This document shows, piece after piece, positions 34,164-43,071 of a DNA stretch of 50,920 nucleotides. Numbering within the stretch: the stretch's first letter is position 1; the number at the start of each line of letters is the position of its first letter. The position numbers and the translations under genes were made by a program. This DNA comes from Alistipes sp. (lineage in GTDB: Bacteria; Bacteroidota; Bacteroidia; Bacteroidales; Rikenellaceae): the NCBI GenBank assembly GCA_017424405.1, contig JAFPAD010000014.1, forward strand, positions 1-50,920, read 5' to 3'. The notes under the pieces were generated by a model that was not told where the DNA came from, did no database searches, and was given only the letters and a program-made list of their open reading frames with translations.

Positions 34164-35183
34164 ATGGGATTTTTTTCTTTAACACAGGAATTGGCTATCG
34201 ACTTGGGTACAGCCAATACCCTGATTATTTACAACGGCAAGGTCGTTGTTGATGAGCCTTCAATCGTTGCATTGGACGCTCACACAGGCAAAGTTATGGC
34301 TATCGGACAGCAGGCTCGCCAGATGTACGAGAAGACCAACCCTAACATCAAGACAATCCGCCCATTGAAGGCAGGTGTTATCGCCGACTTCAACGCTACG
34401 GAGCTTATGTTGCGCGGCATGATTAAGAAGGTGCGTACAACAAGCAGCATGTTCTCGCCTTCACTTCGCATGGTTATCTGTATCCCTTCAGGTTCAACAA
34501 ACGTTGAGATTCGCGCCGTACGTGACTCAGCAGAGCACGCTGGTGGTCGTGACGTATATATGATTTTCGAGCCTATGGCAGCAGCTCTTGGTGCAGGCTT
34601 GGACGTAGAGGCTCCTGAGGGTAACATGATTATCGACATCGGTGGTGGTACATCAGAGATTGCTTGTATCTCATTGGGTGGTATCGTATGTTCTGAGTCA
34701 ATCAACGTAGCAGGTGACGTATTCACTGAGGATATTAAGAACTATGTTCGTCAGCAACACAATATCCGCATCGGAGAGCGTACAGCCGAGGCTATCAAGT
34801 GTGCCATCGGTGCTGCCGTGCCTGAGTTGGAGGACGAGCCAGAGGATTTCGTAGTTACAGGTCCTAACATTCTTACTTCGTTACCTCAGACCGTTACTCT
34901 CTCTTACAACGAGATTGCATACGCTTTGGAGAAGTCACTCGTGAAGTTGGACGCAGCGCTTATGAAGGTGTTGGAGACAATGCCACCAGAGCTTTATGCC
35001 GACATCGTAAAGAAGGGTGTATATTTGGCAGGTGGTGGTGCCTTGATTAAGGGCTTGGATAGACGTTTGTCAAACAAGTCAGGTTTGCCATTCCACATCG
35101 CTGAGGATCCATTGCGCGCCATTGCTCGCGGAACAGGCATTGCGATGAAGAACATTGACAAGTTTTCATTCTTTATTAAATAA
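34164..35183 (+). CDS. mreB: Rod shape-determining protein MreB (bacterial actin)
   Basis: The 339-residue actin-fold ATPase has phosphate-1 LAIDLGTANTLIIY, phosphate-2 IDIGGGTSEIACISLGG and the adenosine motif LAGGGALIKGLDRRLS. It polymerises under the inner membrane and positions the elongasome. It is the first gene of mreB-mreC-mreD-mrdA-rodA. Its codon use is that of highly expressed genes, and a hairpin with a T7 run follows it, so it may be made in excess over the membrane partners. Confidence 0.98.
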   Translation: MGFFSLTQELAIDLGTANTLIIYNGKVVVDEPSIVALDAHTGKVMAIGQQARQMYEKTNPNIKTIRPLKAGVIADFNATELMLRGMIKKVRTTSSMFSPSLRMVICIPSGSTNVEIRAVRDSAEHAGGRDVYMIFEPMAAALGAGLDVEAPEGNMIIDIGGGTSEIACISLGGIVCSESINVAGDVFTEDIKNYVRQQHNIRIGERTAEAIKCAIGAAVPELEDEPEDFVVTGPNILTSLPQTVTLSYNEIAYALEKSLVKLDAALMKVLETMPPELYADIVKKGVYLAGGGALIKGLDRRLSNKSGLPFHIAEDPLRAIARGTGIAMKNIDKFSFFIK

Positions 35184-35229
35184 GTCCTGAAGTTGCATAC
35201 GTTAACAGGGGACTGAAACGTTCACTAAT

Positions 35230-35268
35230 GAGGCTGTCTAACAAGTTTTGTTAATAGCCTCTTTTTTT
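35230..35268 (+). terminator. Intrinsic terminator-like hairpin between mreB and mreC
   Basis: GAGGCT (35230-35235) pairs with AGCCTC (35256-35261), and an inner TAAC/GTTA segment extends the stem past a small bulge. T7 follows (35262-35268), ending 6 nt before the mreC ATG. No second -7 box is visible before mreC. Confidence 0.75.
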
Positions 35269-35274
35269 AGACCA

Positions 35275-36135
35275 ATGTATAAACTTATAGAATTTATACG
35301 CCGCATATATGTAGTGCTAATCTTCATCACCATAGAAGCCATAGCACTGAATCATTATGCGCAATCCTCATACTACACGCAGGCAAAGATTCTCTCGCGT
35401 GCACATAGCATCGCGGGAGGTGTACAAAGTTCCATCTTCGGCGTGAAGCACTATTTCACCCTCAGAGGCGAAAATGAGGCTCTCTCGCAGCGTGTTGCCG
35501 AGTTGGAGCAAGCATTGGCATATTACCGAGGCAGAGATGTAGATGCCGCAACCGACTCCCTGACTCTCGACAACATCGACCCTGCGATGATAGAATCACT
35601 CTCTCAATATCGCTACACTACGGCTCGCATCATCGCAAATAGTATCAGCCGTAGCCGTAACTTCATAACCATCAATCGCGGACTTATGCATGGCGTTATG
35701 GAGGACATGGCAGTAATCTCACCTTCGGGAATGATGATTGGTTATGTGGTTGGTTGCTCGGAGCGCTATTCGGTGGTGTTGCCTATGCTCAACATCGACT
35801 TCCGCACGAGTGGCAAGATTGCTGGTGACGAACATTTCGGTTCGATATATTGGTCGGGCAAAAGCCCTTACAAGGTGGAGATGACAGATTTGTCGAAGCA
35901 TGCCGACATAGAGATTGGTGATGAGGTTGTAGCTACGGGTCTATCGCACTTCTTCCCCGAAGGTATTAAGATTGGTTACGTGGAGAGCTACGCCATCAAC
36001 GACACCCAAACCTCATACAATGTAACGGTGCGTCTTGCTGCCGATATGACTAAACTGAACAACGTCATATTGATTGAGAATGTCGATTACGGCGAGATAA
36101 CCGATTTAGAGAGTAATCCACAACGTGAAAATTAG
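35275..36135 (+). CDS. mreC: Rod shape-determining protein MreC
   Basis: The ATG at 35275 is used (286 residues); the frame continues upstream only to a TTG inside the terminator hairpin. One N-terminal membrane helix (about 12-35) is followed by a short coiled coil (GENEALSQRVAELEQALAYY). The MreC beta-barrel region then has ARIIANSISRSRNFITINRGLMHGV and EIGDEVVATGLSHFFPEGIKIGYV. It is a bitopic protein that bridges MreB/MreD to PBP2 in the periplasm. mreD follows after 8 nt. Confidence 0.95.
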   Translation: MYKLIEFIRRIYVVLIFITIEAIALNHYAQSSYYTQAKILSRAHSIAGGVQSSIFGVKHYFTLRGENEALSQRVAELEQALAYYRGRDVDAATDSLTLDNIDPAMIESLSQYRYTTARIIANSISRSRNFITINRGLMHGVMEDMAVISPSGMMIGYVVGCSERYSVVLPMLNIDFRTSGKIAGDEHFGSIYWSGKSPYKVEMTDLSKHADIEIGDEVVATGLSHFFPEGIKIGYVESYAINDTQTSYNVTVRLAADMTKLNNVILIENVDYGEITDLESNPQREN

Positions 36136-36143
36136 CTAATAAC

Positions 36144-36659
36144 ATGCAGAAGAATCTTATATACGCTGGTGCATTCATAACGCTGGTGCTGTTGCAGGTA
36201 TTTCTTATTGACAACATATCACTGAGCGTCTATTTTCACCCACTCATATATGTAGCGTTTATCATACTCCTACCCCTCGACACCAAACCGATATGGATGG
36301 TTGGATTGTCGGCTCTGTTGGGTCTAACGATTGATGTCATGACAGGCATGGGCGGCTTGAACGTCATCGCCACTACCGCTACGGGATTTCTACGCTCCTT
36401 TGTGGTTAAGATGGTGACAGGACATGCGTTGGGCACCGACGCTTCCGATTCATCGCTGCATCGCATTCCTGAGAAAAACTTCAGATGGTATATCATCGCC
36501 ATGGTCGTACTCCACAGCTTGATATACTTCACGATGGAGTCGTTGTCGCTGCTACACATCTTCCACACTCTTTTGCGTTTGGTGGTGAGCGACATCGCTG
36601 CGATACTCTTTATCTACTATTTTGTAAAATTATTTATCGAGAAGATTCTCACCCGATAA
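36144..36659 (+). CDS. mreD: Rod shape-determining protein MreD
   Basis: The 171-residue, very hydrophobic protein has about five membrane segments and the MreD-like stretch PLIYVAFIILLPLDTKPIWM followed by TIDVMTGMGGLNVIATTATGF. Sequence conservation in MreD is low, and the assignment leans on its place between mreC and the PBP2 gene. mrdA begins 3 nt after its stop. Confidence 0.9.
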   Translation: MQKNLIYAGAFITLVLLQVFLIDNISLSVYFHPLIYVAFIILLPLDTKPIWMVGLSALLGLTIDVMTGMGGLNVIATTATGFLRSFVVKMVTGHALGTDASDSSLHRIPEKNFRWYIIAMVVLHSLIYFTMESLSLLHIFHTLLRLVVSDIAAILFIYYFVKLFIEKILTR

Positions 36660-36662
36660 GCT

Positions 36663-38513
36663 ATGTCAAATAACGATTCATACGTTCGACAATCAATACT
36701 CAGATGGATAGTCATATCCATCTTTGTGATTATCGCATGCCGCACGGGTTACTTACAACTTATCGACACCCAATACAAACGCATGGCGGCAAACAACGTT
36801 TTGCGTTATGAGGTGCAGTATGCGCCACGAGGTGAGGTGGTGGACCGTAACGGTGAGTTTATCGTACAGAGCAAGGAGTGCTATGACCTTATGGTGGTGT
36901 GGCGCGACATGGACAAACAGGGTTTCGACACCATGCGTTTGTGCAACGTTGTGGACATATCAAAGGAGAAGATGGTCCGAGAGCTTAAGAATGCCCGCAT
37001 GACACCCAGAGCTCCTTACCTGATAAAGAACTACGTATCACAGGAGGCTAAACTTCGTTTCGAAGAGCATAACTACCCCGGCTTCTACACCATTAAGCGT
37101 ACCGTACGTCAATATCCGCGCAAGATTGGAGGAAACTTATTGGGTAGCTTGGGCGAAGTTAATGACAAGGATATAAAGAATGGTGGCGGAGAGTACAAAA
37201 TGGGCGACTACATCGGGCGTAGTGGCTTGGAGCGCGCATACGAGAAATACCTCAGAGGTAAAGATGGAGTCAAGATTCTTGAACGCGATGCTCATGGTGC
37301 CATCAAGGCCTCATACATGGACGGCATGTACGACACGTTGCCTATTCCGGGCAAGAGGATAACCTCAACCATCGACGTGAGGTTGCAGGCGTTCGCCGAA
37401 GAGTTGATGAGGGGAAAGATTGGAGCCGTAGTGGCTATTGAGCCTTCATCGGGAGAGATTCTGGTCATGGCATCATCTCCAACGTTCGACCCCGACGACA
37501 TGGTGGGTAGCGACAGAGGTAACAACTACATGCGTATGCTCAACGATGTGCAGAAGCCTATGTTCAACCGCGCCGTGCAGGCGAAGTATCCTCCGGGCTC
37601 AACATTTAAGTTGGTGCAGGGTCTGATAGGTTTGCAGGAGGGGGTATTGACCCCAGCCCACGCCTACCCTTGTCATGGAGGTTATAGCTATGGTAAGAAG
37701 AAGATGGGTTGTCACCCTCACGCCTCGCCTTTGGATTTGCGCAATGCTGTGGCGCAGTCGTGCAATGCCTACTTCTGCTATGTCTTCCGCGACATCATCG
37801 AAAATCGCAAATATAAAGATGTGAAGGAGGGCTTGGACAAATGGGTTGAGTATGTAAACAGCTTCGGCTATGGTAGAAAGCTCGACAGCGACTTCTTGGA
37901 CGAGCAACGAGGATATGTCCCCGACACAGAATTCTACAACCGCATCTATCGTGGTTCGTGGAACAGCTACACGGTGCTGTCGCTATCGATTGGTCAGGGA
38001 GAGCTTGGCTGCACACCTTTGCAGATGGCAAACCTTGCAGCCATAGTTGCTAACCGAGGTTATTACTACATTCCTCACATCGTGAAGGCTATCGAGGGAC
38101 AAGACTCCATTGACAGACGCTTCTACGAGAAACAATATTCGGGTGTCGATGCAAAATACTTCGAGCCTATCGTAGAGGGTATGTGGAAGGGTGCCAACGT
38201 CGCAGGCGCAGGAACGTCATACCGTGCATATCTACCGGGGTGGGACGTATGTGGTAAGACAGGTACGGCACAGAACCCTAACGGTCGTGACCACTCGACA
38301 TTCCTCTCGTTTGCACCAAAGGACAACCCCAAGATTGCGATCTCGGTGTATGTCGAGCATGGAGGCTTTGGTGCCTCGGCAGCATTGCCTATCGCCAGCC
38401 TGCTTGAGGAGCTATATCTCACCGACACCATCACCCGCCCACAAATGGTGGAGCAGGTGAAGAATTTACCTTACTATTTACCGCGCCGTTATCAAAATGT
38501 CACGAAGAAGTAA
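36663..38513 (+). CDS. mrdA: Penicillin-binding protein 2 (elongasome transpeptidase)
   Basis: The 616-residue class B PBP has one N-terminal membrane helix (about 12-32) and a dimerisation/pedestal domain (PRGEVVDRNGEFIV). The transpeptidase domain has the active-site SxxK (Ser313-Lys316 in PPGSTFKLV), SCN (366-368), and KTG (532-534 in CGKTGTAQNP). It cross-links peptidoglycan during side-wall growth and is the target of mecillinam-like beta-lactams. Its end overlaps rodA by 17 nt. Confidence 0.97.
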   Translation: MSNNDSYVRQSILRWIVISIFVIIACRTGYLQLIDTQYKRMAANNVLRYEVQYAPRGEVVDRNGEFIVQSKECYDLMVVWRDMDKQGFDTMRLCNVVDISKEKMVRELKNARMTPRAPYLIKNYVSQEAKLRFEEHNYPGFYTIKRTVRQYPRKIGGNLLGSLGEVNDKDIKNGGGEYKMGDYIGRSGLERAYEKYLRGKDGVKILERDAHGAIKASYMDGMYDTLPIPGKRITSTIDVRLQAFAEELMRGKIGAVVAIEPSSGEILVMASSPTFDPDDMVGSDRGNNYMRMLNDVQKPMFNRAVQAKYPPGSTFKLVQGLIGLQEGVLTPAHAYPCHGGYSYGKKKMGCHPHASPLDLRNAVAQSCNAYFCYVFRDIIENRKYKDVKEGLDKWVEYVNSFGYGRKLDSDFLDEQRGYVPDTEFYNRIYRGSWNSYTVLSLSIGQGELGCTPLQMANLAAIVANRGYYYIPHIVKAIEGQDSIDRRFYEKQYSGVDAKYFEPIVEGMWKGANVAGAGTSYRAYLPGWDVCGKTGTAQNPNGRDHSTFLSFAPKDNPKIAISVYVEHGGFGASAALPIASLLEELYLTDTITRPQMVEQVKNLPYYLPRRYQNVTKK

Positions 38514-39954
38514 TAACATACCGCTATTTGAAGGTGTGGATCGCGTAGCTGTGATTCTCTACCTACTGCTTGTGTTGTCGGGCTTGACCTGCATCACCTC
38601 TGTATCATTTGAAGATGCCACCATCACCGACTTCTTCTCGTTCTCGCACTTTCACATCAAGCAGGCGGCTTGGGCGTGTGTGGCATTGGTGGGTGCACTC
38701 ACAATCCTATTGCTCGACTCACGCTACTACCACATGTATGCCTACTACGCATACGCCATTGGTGTGATACTGATTTTTGGTACGGTGGTACTACCCGACT
38801 CTCTTGCCCGACCGCTGAACGGAGCAAAGGCGTGGTACACGTTTGGTAGTTTTGTAATACAACCTGTGGAGTTTACGAAAATCACCGTAGCCCTGGCAGT
38901 TGCACGACTGATGAGTAACTATAATTACTCTATTAGCAAGTTGGGAGACATGATACATGTGGGATTTATCATCCTGCTACCGTTGGCCATTATCATCATG
39001 CAAAACGACACAGGTTCGGGTGTAGTGTTGTGCTCGTTCATCATAGTACTCTATCGCGAAGGTTTGAACAAGTGGATATGTATTCCCCTGATAATGATGG
39101 CGGTGCTGTTCATCTTTTCATTCCTATTCACACCTCTGTTCCTGCTGATGTTGTTGGTGCTTATTTTCACCTTCTGTAACGCCATGATGATTGGCCATTG
39201 GCGAGAACACACCATCTTCATAGCAGCCATAGCCGCATCGTCGTTCCTACTATATGGTGCATCGGCATTGATGCTGGAGGAGGCGTTGAGTGGTTATACA
39301 TGTCTAGTCATCACTGTCATCGTAGCCATTATCGTTGCGGCTATCTATGCATTCCGCAAGAACATATCGGCCATATTTCTCTCGGCGGGATTGTTCATAG
39401 GTTCGATGATTATTGTCCCCACAGCTGATAAGATTTTCGAGTCGGTACTGCAGCCCCACCAAAAGTTGCGTATCTTGAGTTTCTTGGGTATCATGAGCGA
39501 CCCTAAGGGTGCGGACTACAACGTAAATCAGGCGAAAATTGCTATCGGTTCTGGCGGTCTATTTGGCAAGGGCTTCATGGAGGGCACACAGAACAAATAC
39601 TTCGTACCTGAGAAAGAGACCGACTTCATCTTCTGCACCGTAGGTGAGGAGTGGGGTTTTGTTGGTGTGGCATTTGTGCTTACGCTGTTGTGTCTGCTTA
39701 TACTACGTCTGATGAAGATGGGTGAGCGACAAGAGGAGCCATTTGGACGTATATACAGCTATTGCGTAGCGTCAATTCTTCTGTTCCACGTATTGGTAAA
39801 CATTGGTATGAATGTGGGACTGATGCCCGTGATGGGTATTCCATTGCCATTCCTAAGTTATGGAGGATCGTCGCTGGTTGCTTTCACCATACTCGTATTC
39901 ATCGCAATACGACTCGATGCATCACCACGCAACGGATTGATGAGAATGGGATAA
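38497..39954 (+). CDS. rodA: Peptidoglycan glycosyltransferase RodA (SEDS family)
   Basis: The 485-residue polytopic membrane protein has SEDS motifs: GAKAWYTFGSFVIQPVEFTKI, QNDTGSGVVLCSFI, and the C-terminal MPVMGIPLPFLSYGGSSLVAF. It extends glycan strands together with PBP2. The region between about 200 and 330 holds additional hydrophobic segments, so it is longer than the ~370-residue E. coli RodA. It overlaps mrdA by 17 nt, which implies coupled translation. FtsW is the main alternative, but the mre/mrd context decides for RodA. Confidence 0.95.
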   Translation: MSRRSNNIPLFEGVDRVAVILYLLLVLSGLTCITSVSFEDATITDFFSFSHFHIKQAAWACVALVGALTILLLDSRYYHMYAYYAYAIGVILIFGTVVLPDSLARPLNGAKAWYTFGSFVIQPVEFTKITVALAVARLMSNYNYSISKLGDMIHVGFIILLPLAIIIMQNDTGSGVVLCSFIIVLYREGLNKWICIPLIMMAVLFIFSFLFTPLFLLMLLVLIFTFCNAMMIGHWREHTIFIAAIAASSFLLYGASALMLEEALSGYTCLVITVIVAIIVAAIYAFRKNISAIFLSAGLFIGSMIIVPTADKIFESVLQPHQKLRILSFLGIMSDPKGADYNVNQAKIAIGSGGLFGKGFMEGTQNKYFVPEKETDFIFCTVGEEWGFVGVAFVLTLLCLLILRLMKMGERQEEPFGRIYSYCVASILLFHVLVNIGMNVGLMPVMGIPLPFLSYGGSSLVAFTILVFIAIRLDASPRNGLMRMG

Positions 39955-39976
39955 TATACTCCCCATCTTTACAAAT

Positions 39977-40006
39977 AAAAAGAGCTGCCATCATAGCAGC
40001 TCTTTT
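39977..40006. terminator. Bidirectional terminator between rodA and maf
   Basis: AAAAAGAGCTGC (39977-39988) pairs with GCAGCTCTTTT (39996-40006), with A runs on one side and T runs on the other. It serves the mre operon and the convergent polysaccharide/maf operon. Confidence 0.92.
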
Positions 40007-40015
40007 ATTGTTTGC

Positions 40016-40609
40016 CTACCCTACAAAACTATCTAACTCACAATAGAGGCGTTGCACGGGGAGTCCCATGACATTGTAGAAGGAGCCTTCGATACCTTCG
40101 ATACCCACATAGCCTATCCATTCTTGAATGCCGTATGCGCCCGCCTTATCCATCGGAGCATAGGTTTTTACGTAGTACTCAATCTCCTCGCGCGACAACT
40201 CACGAAAACGCACCTTCGAGTGAGAGGAGAAACTCTTTACTCGTTCGGCACTACGCAGTGTCACGCCCGTTATCACCTCATGCTCTCCCGCCGACAATAG
40301 CTCTATCATCGCCACAGCCTCATCAGCATTGGCAGGTTTGCCAAGTATCTGGTCATGTGCTACGACTACGGTATCGGCTGTTAAGAGAATGTCCCTTTTA
40401 CCCAATGACTGCGGATAAGCCTCGCTTTTGAGGCGCGACAAATACTCGGCAACCTCCACTGCGGGCAAATCGTCGGGATAGACCTCGTCACACTCAAACC
40501 TAGGTGCAAGTTGATAATCAATATTAGCCTCGGCAAGTAGTTGACGACGACGTGGCGACTGCGATGCAAGAATCAAATGCCACGCCTTGAGTTTATCGTG
40601 TAGTAACAT
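40016..40609 (-). CDS. maf: Maf family nucleoside triphosphate pyrophosphatase
   Basis: The ATG at 40609 is used (197 residues); the only earlier in-frame start is a TTG at 40615. The family signature LASQSPRRRQLL is near the N-terminus, with ILLTADTVV and the KVRFRELSREEIEYYV and DKAGAYGIQ blocks further on. Maf proteins of the YhdE type hydrolyse dTTP/UTP and modified nucleotides, acting in house-cleaning and septum control. It follows the aminotransferase by 12 nt and is the last gene of the operon. Confidence 0.94.
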   Translation of the reverse strand: MLLHDKLKAWHLILASQSPRRRQLLAEANIDYQLAPRFECDEVYPDDLPAVEVAEYLSRLKSEAYPQSLGKRDILLTADTVVVAHDQILGKPANADEAVAMIELLSAGEHEVITGVTLRSAERVKSFSSHSKVRFRELSREEIEYYVKTYAPMDKAGAYGIQEWIGYVGIEGIEGSFYNVMGLPVQRLYCELDSFVG

Positions 40610-40621
40610 TTGCAATCAGAA

Positions 40622-41824
40622 TTAAGGGTTCACTCTACCCGGATATGCCTCCAAAGCCTTACCCAAAATAAACAACGCGCGACGCAAATCCTCCTTATTG
40701 AGCACGTAGGCTATACGCACCTCATCACGTCCCTTATTGGGGTCGGTGTAGAAACCAGAAGCAGGTGCCATCATAACGGTCTCACCCTCATAATCAAACT
40801 CCGAAAGGCACCATGCACAGAACTTGTCGCTATCGTCAATAGGCAAGCGAGCAACGGTGTAGAATGCACCCATAGGGATAGGAGAATAGACTCCCGGAAT
40901 CTTATTCAGACCATCAATCAAACAGTTACGACGCTCGATATACTCCTCATAGGTGTGAATCATATAGGCGCGCGAAGCGTCCATTGATGCCTCGGCAATA
41001 ATCTGACCTATCAACGGTGGGCTAAGACGTGCCTGACAGAATTTCATGACGGCATTACGCAAGGTGTGGTTCTTGGTAATCAGCGCTCCGATGCGAATAC
41101 CACACTCCGAGTAACGCTTCGACACAGAATCAATAAGCACAACATTCTCCTCAATGCCCTCCAAGTGACACGCCGAGATATAAGGTGAGCCGGTATAGAT
41201 ATACTCACGATAGACCTCGTCCGAGAAGAGGAACAAATCGTACTTCTTAACCAAATCGCGTATGCGATTCATCTCCTTACGGGTATAGAGATAACCCGTC
41301 GGGTTATTGGGATTACAAATCAATATGCCTCGCGTGCGCTCATTGATAAGTTTCTCAAACTGCTCAACCTTAGGCAACGCAAAGCCCTCCTCAATAGAGG
41401 TGGAAACGGTACGAATAACCGCACCTGCCGAGATTGCGAATGCCATATAATTGGCATAGGCTGGCTCAGGAATGATAATCTCATCACCCGGATTTAGGCA
41501 CGACATAAAGGCAAACAACACAGCCTCCGAGCCGCCTGTGGTGATGATTATATCTTCAGGCTGGAGCTTAATCTGATACTGATCGTAATATCCAACCAAC
41601 TTCTCCCTTAGCGAAAGAAATCCGTCGCTTGGGCTATATTCCAACAACTCTCTATCTATCTTTTTCAAAGCCTCCAAGCCCTCCTTAGGTGTAGGAAGGT
41701 CGGGCTGTCCAATATTAAGATGGTATATCTTCACACCTCGACGCTTAGCCTCATCGGCTAAAGGTCCCAATTTACGAATGGGCGAGGCAGGCATCTTCAC
41801 TGCACGGTCTGAAATTTGTGGCAT
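40622..41824 (-). CDS. Class I/II pyridoxal-phosphate aminotransferase
   Basis: The start is the ATG at 41824 (400 residues). The frame runs on to a TTG at 41854, but MPQISDRAVKMPASPIRKL is the usual family start. The fold-type I aminotransferase motifs are present: LNIGQPDLPTP, NPNNPTG (171-177), SDEVYREY (D202/Y205) and the PLP lysine K236 in SVSKRYSECGIRIGA. It belongs to the aspartate/aromatic branch, not the DegT sugar aminotransferases, so its link to the polysaccharide genes upstream is positional only. The substrate is not deducible. Confidence 0.88.
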   Translation of the reverse strand: MPQISDRAVKMPASPIRKLGPLADEAKRRGVKIYHLNIGQPDLPTPKEGLEALKKIDRELLEYSPSDGFLSLREKLVGYYDQYQIKLQPEDIIITTGGSEAVLFAFMSCLNPGDEIIIPEPAYANYMAFAISAGAVIRTVSTSIEEGFALPKVEQFEKLINERTRGILICNPNNPTGYLYTRKEMNRIRDLVKKYDLFLFSDEVYREYIYTGSPYISACHLEGIEENVVLIDSVSKRYSECGIRIGALITKNHTLRNAVMKFCQARLSPPLIGQIIAEASMDASRAYMIHTYEEYIERRNCLIDGLNKIPGVYSPIPMGAFYTVARLPIDDSDKFCAWCLSEFDYEGETVMMAPASGFYTDPNKGRDEVRIAYVLNKEDLRRALFILGKALEAYPGRVNP

Positions 41825-41857
41825 AGCAAAATTCTTTAATATATCTTCTAACAATAG

Positions 41858-43009
41858 CTACCTATCTAACATATCCTGCAACTTAAGGAAAAACCCAGTG
41901 CGTCGTATGCTGTACTTTCCAACAATACTTTGTAGCTTCGAGTATAGGGTTACTTGTTTTTGTTTTATATAATTTATTCCATAATATAATCCGCTTGTAG
42001 CAGCAATACCCGACGCAATGGTTACATATAGCTGCACCTCTGGGCTAAAGTCGTAAACATTGCATATATGCCACACAAACACGATTAAGGCATTGAGTGC
42101 TATGATGTTTAATGTCGTAATCACATGACTGAAGCCTAAATCAATAAACATATGATGCAAGTGTGTCTTATCGGGACTGAATGGAGAACGACCTCGCACC
42201 ACTCGAGCAACCATAACCCTTACCGTATCAAAGACAGGGATAGCTAACACCGCCAATGTAAAACTAACAACGGAACCTGTCACAACATCATCACCCGACT
42301 GGACTATTCGCATAACATACAACGAGCATAGGAAACCCAACACCAACGAGCCTCCATCGCCCAAAAACATCTTATACTTCTGCCCGAATATATTATGCAA
42401 CATAAAGGGAAAAAGGGCTCCCGCAACTGCCAATGACAATACAACATACGACCAATCGCCCAATCGCATAAAACATATTGCAAACATAATCGAAACAAAC
42501 ATTCCATAGCCTGAGCACAAGCCATCAACTCCATCTATAAGGTTGATAGAGTTTATAATTCCCACACTTGAGAAGATTGTAAGTATCACTGCTATATACC
42601 ATGGTAAACGATATACACCCCACAACCCATGGAAATTATCTATGTATATTCCGCAAAGGAACATCATCAAACATACGGTAAATATCTGCGATATAAATCG
42701 TGTGCGAGGAGAAAGCTGCAAGATATCATCGCCCACACCCGTGTATAACATAATGAGCATGGCGATAATAATCTCAAACTCAATATTCATACCCTCGACA
42801 TAGTATCCCGCTAAAGCGAGGCTGAACATTATACCAAAAAATACCGCAACGCCACCCAACACAGGAACAGGAACATTGTTCAACTTTCTTGCTGAAGGAT
42901 TGTCCACAATCGACTTCATGTGAGCAATCTTAACCAATGACGGCTGTATTAGAAATACAACCATTGCAGCTATTACAAACGGTAAAAATAAATAACTAAT
43001 CTCGCCCAT
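41858..43009 (-). CDS. WecA/MraY-family undecaprenyl-phosphate glycosyl-1-phosphate transferase
   Basis: The 383-residue polytopic membrane protein has the family signatures: NVPVPVLGGVAVFFGI, GVGDDILQLSPRTRFISQI, the catalytic aspartate blocks NLIDGVDGLCSGYG and FLGDGGSLVLGFL, and HLHHMFIDLGFSH. These match the WecA/TagO branch, which transfers a sugar-1-phosphate (commonly GlcNAc-1-P) to undecaprenyl phosphate. It starts surface polysaccharide synthesis on the cytoplasmic membrane face. MraY itself is less likely, given the neighbouring Wzz and SLBB genes. It lies 33 nt before the aminotransferase and 62 nt after the Wzz gene. Confidence 0.92.
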   Translation of the reverse strand: MGEISYLFLPFVIAAMVVFLIQPSLVKIAHMKSIVDNPSARKLNNVPVPVLGGVAVFFGIMFSLALAGYYVEGMNIEFEIIIAMLIMLYTGVGDDILQLSPRTRFISQIFTVCLMMFLCGIYIDNFHGLWGVYRLPWYIAVILTIFSSVGIINSINLIDGVDGLCSGYGMFVSIMFAICFMRLGDWSYVVLSLAVAGALFPFMLHNIFGQKYKMFLGDGGSLVLGFLCSLYVMRIVQSGDDVVTGSVVSFTLAVLAIPVFDTVRVMVARVVRGRSPFSPDKTHLHHMFIDLGFSHVITTLNIIALNALIVFVWHICNVYDFSPEVQLYVTIASGIAATSGLYYGINYIKQKQVTLYSKLQSIVGKYSIRRTGFFLKLQDMLDR

Positions 43010-43071
43010 TGTATCTATTAAAATCTGTGTACCTTTTATGGTCTCATATTAGTTTACCCACAACAACTTAT

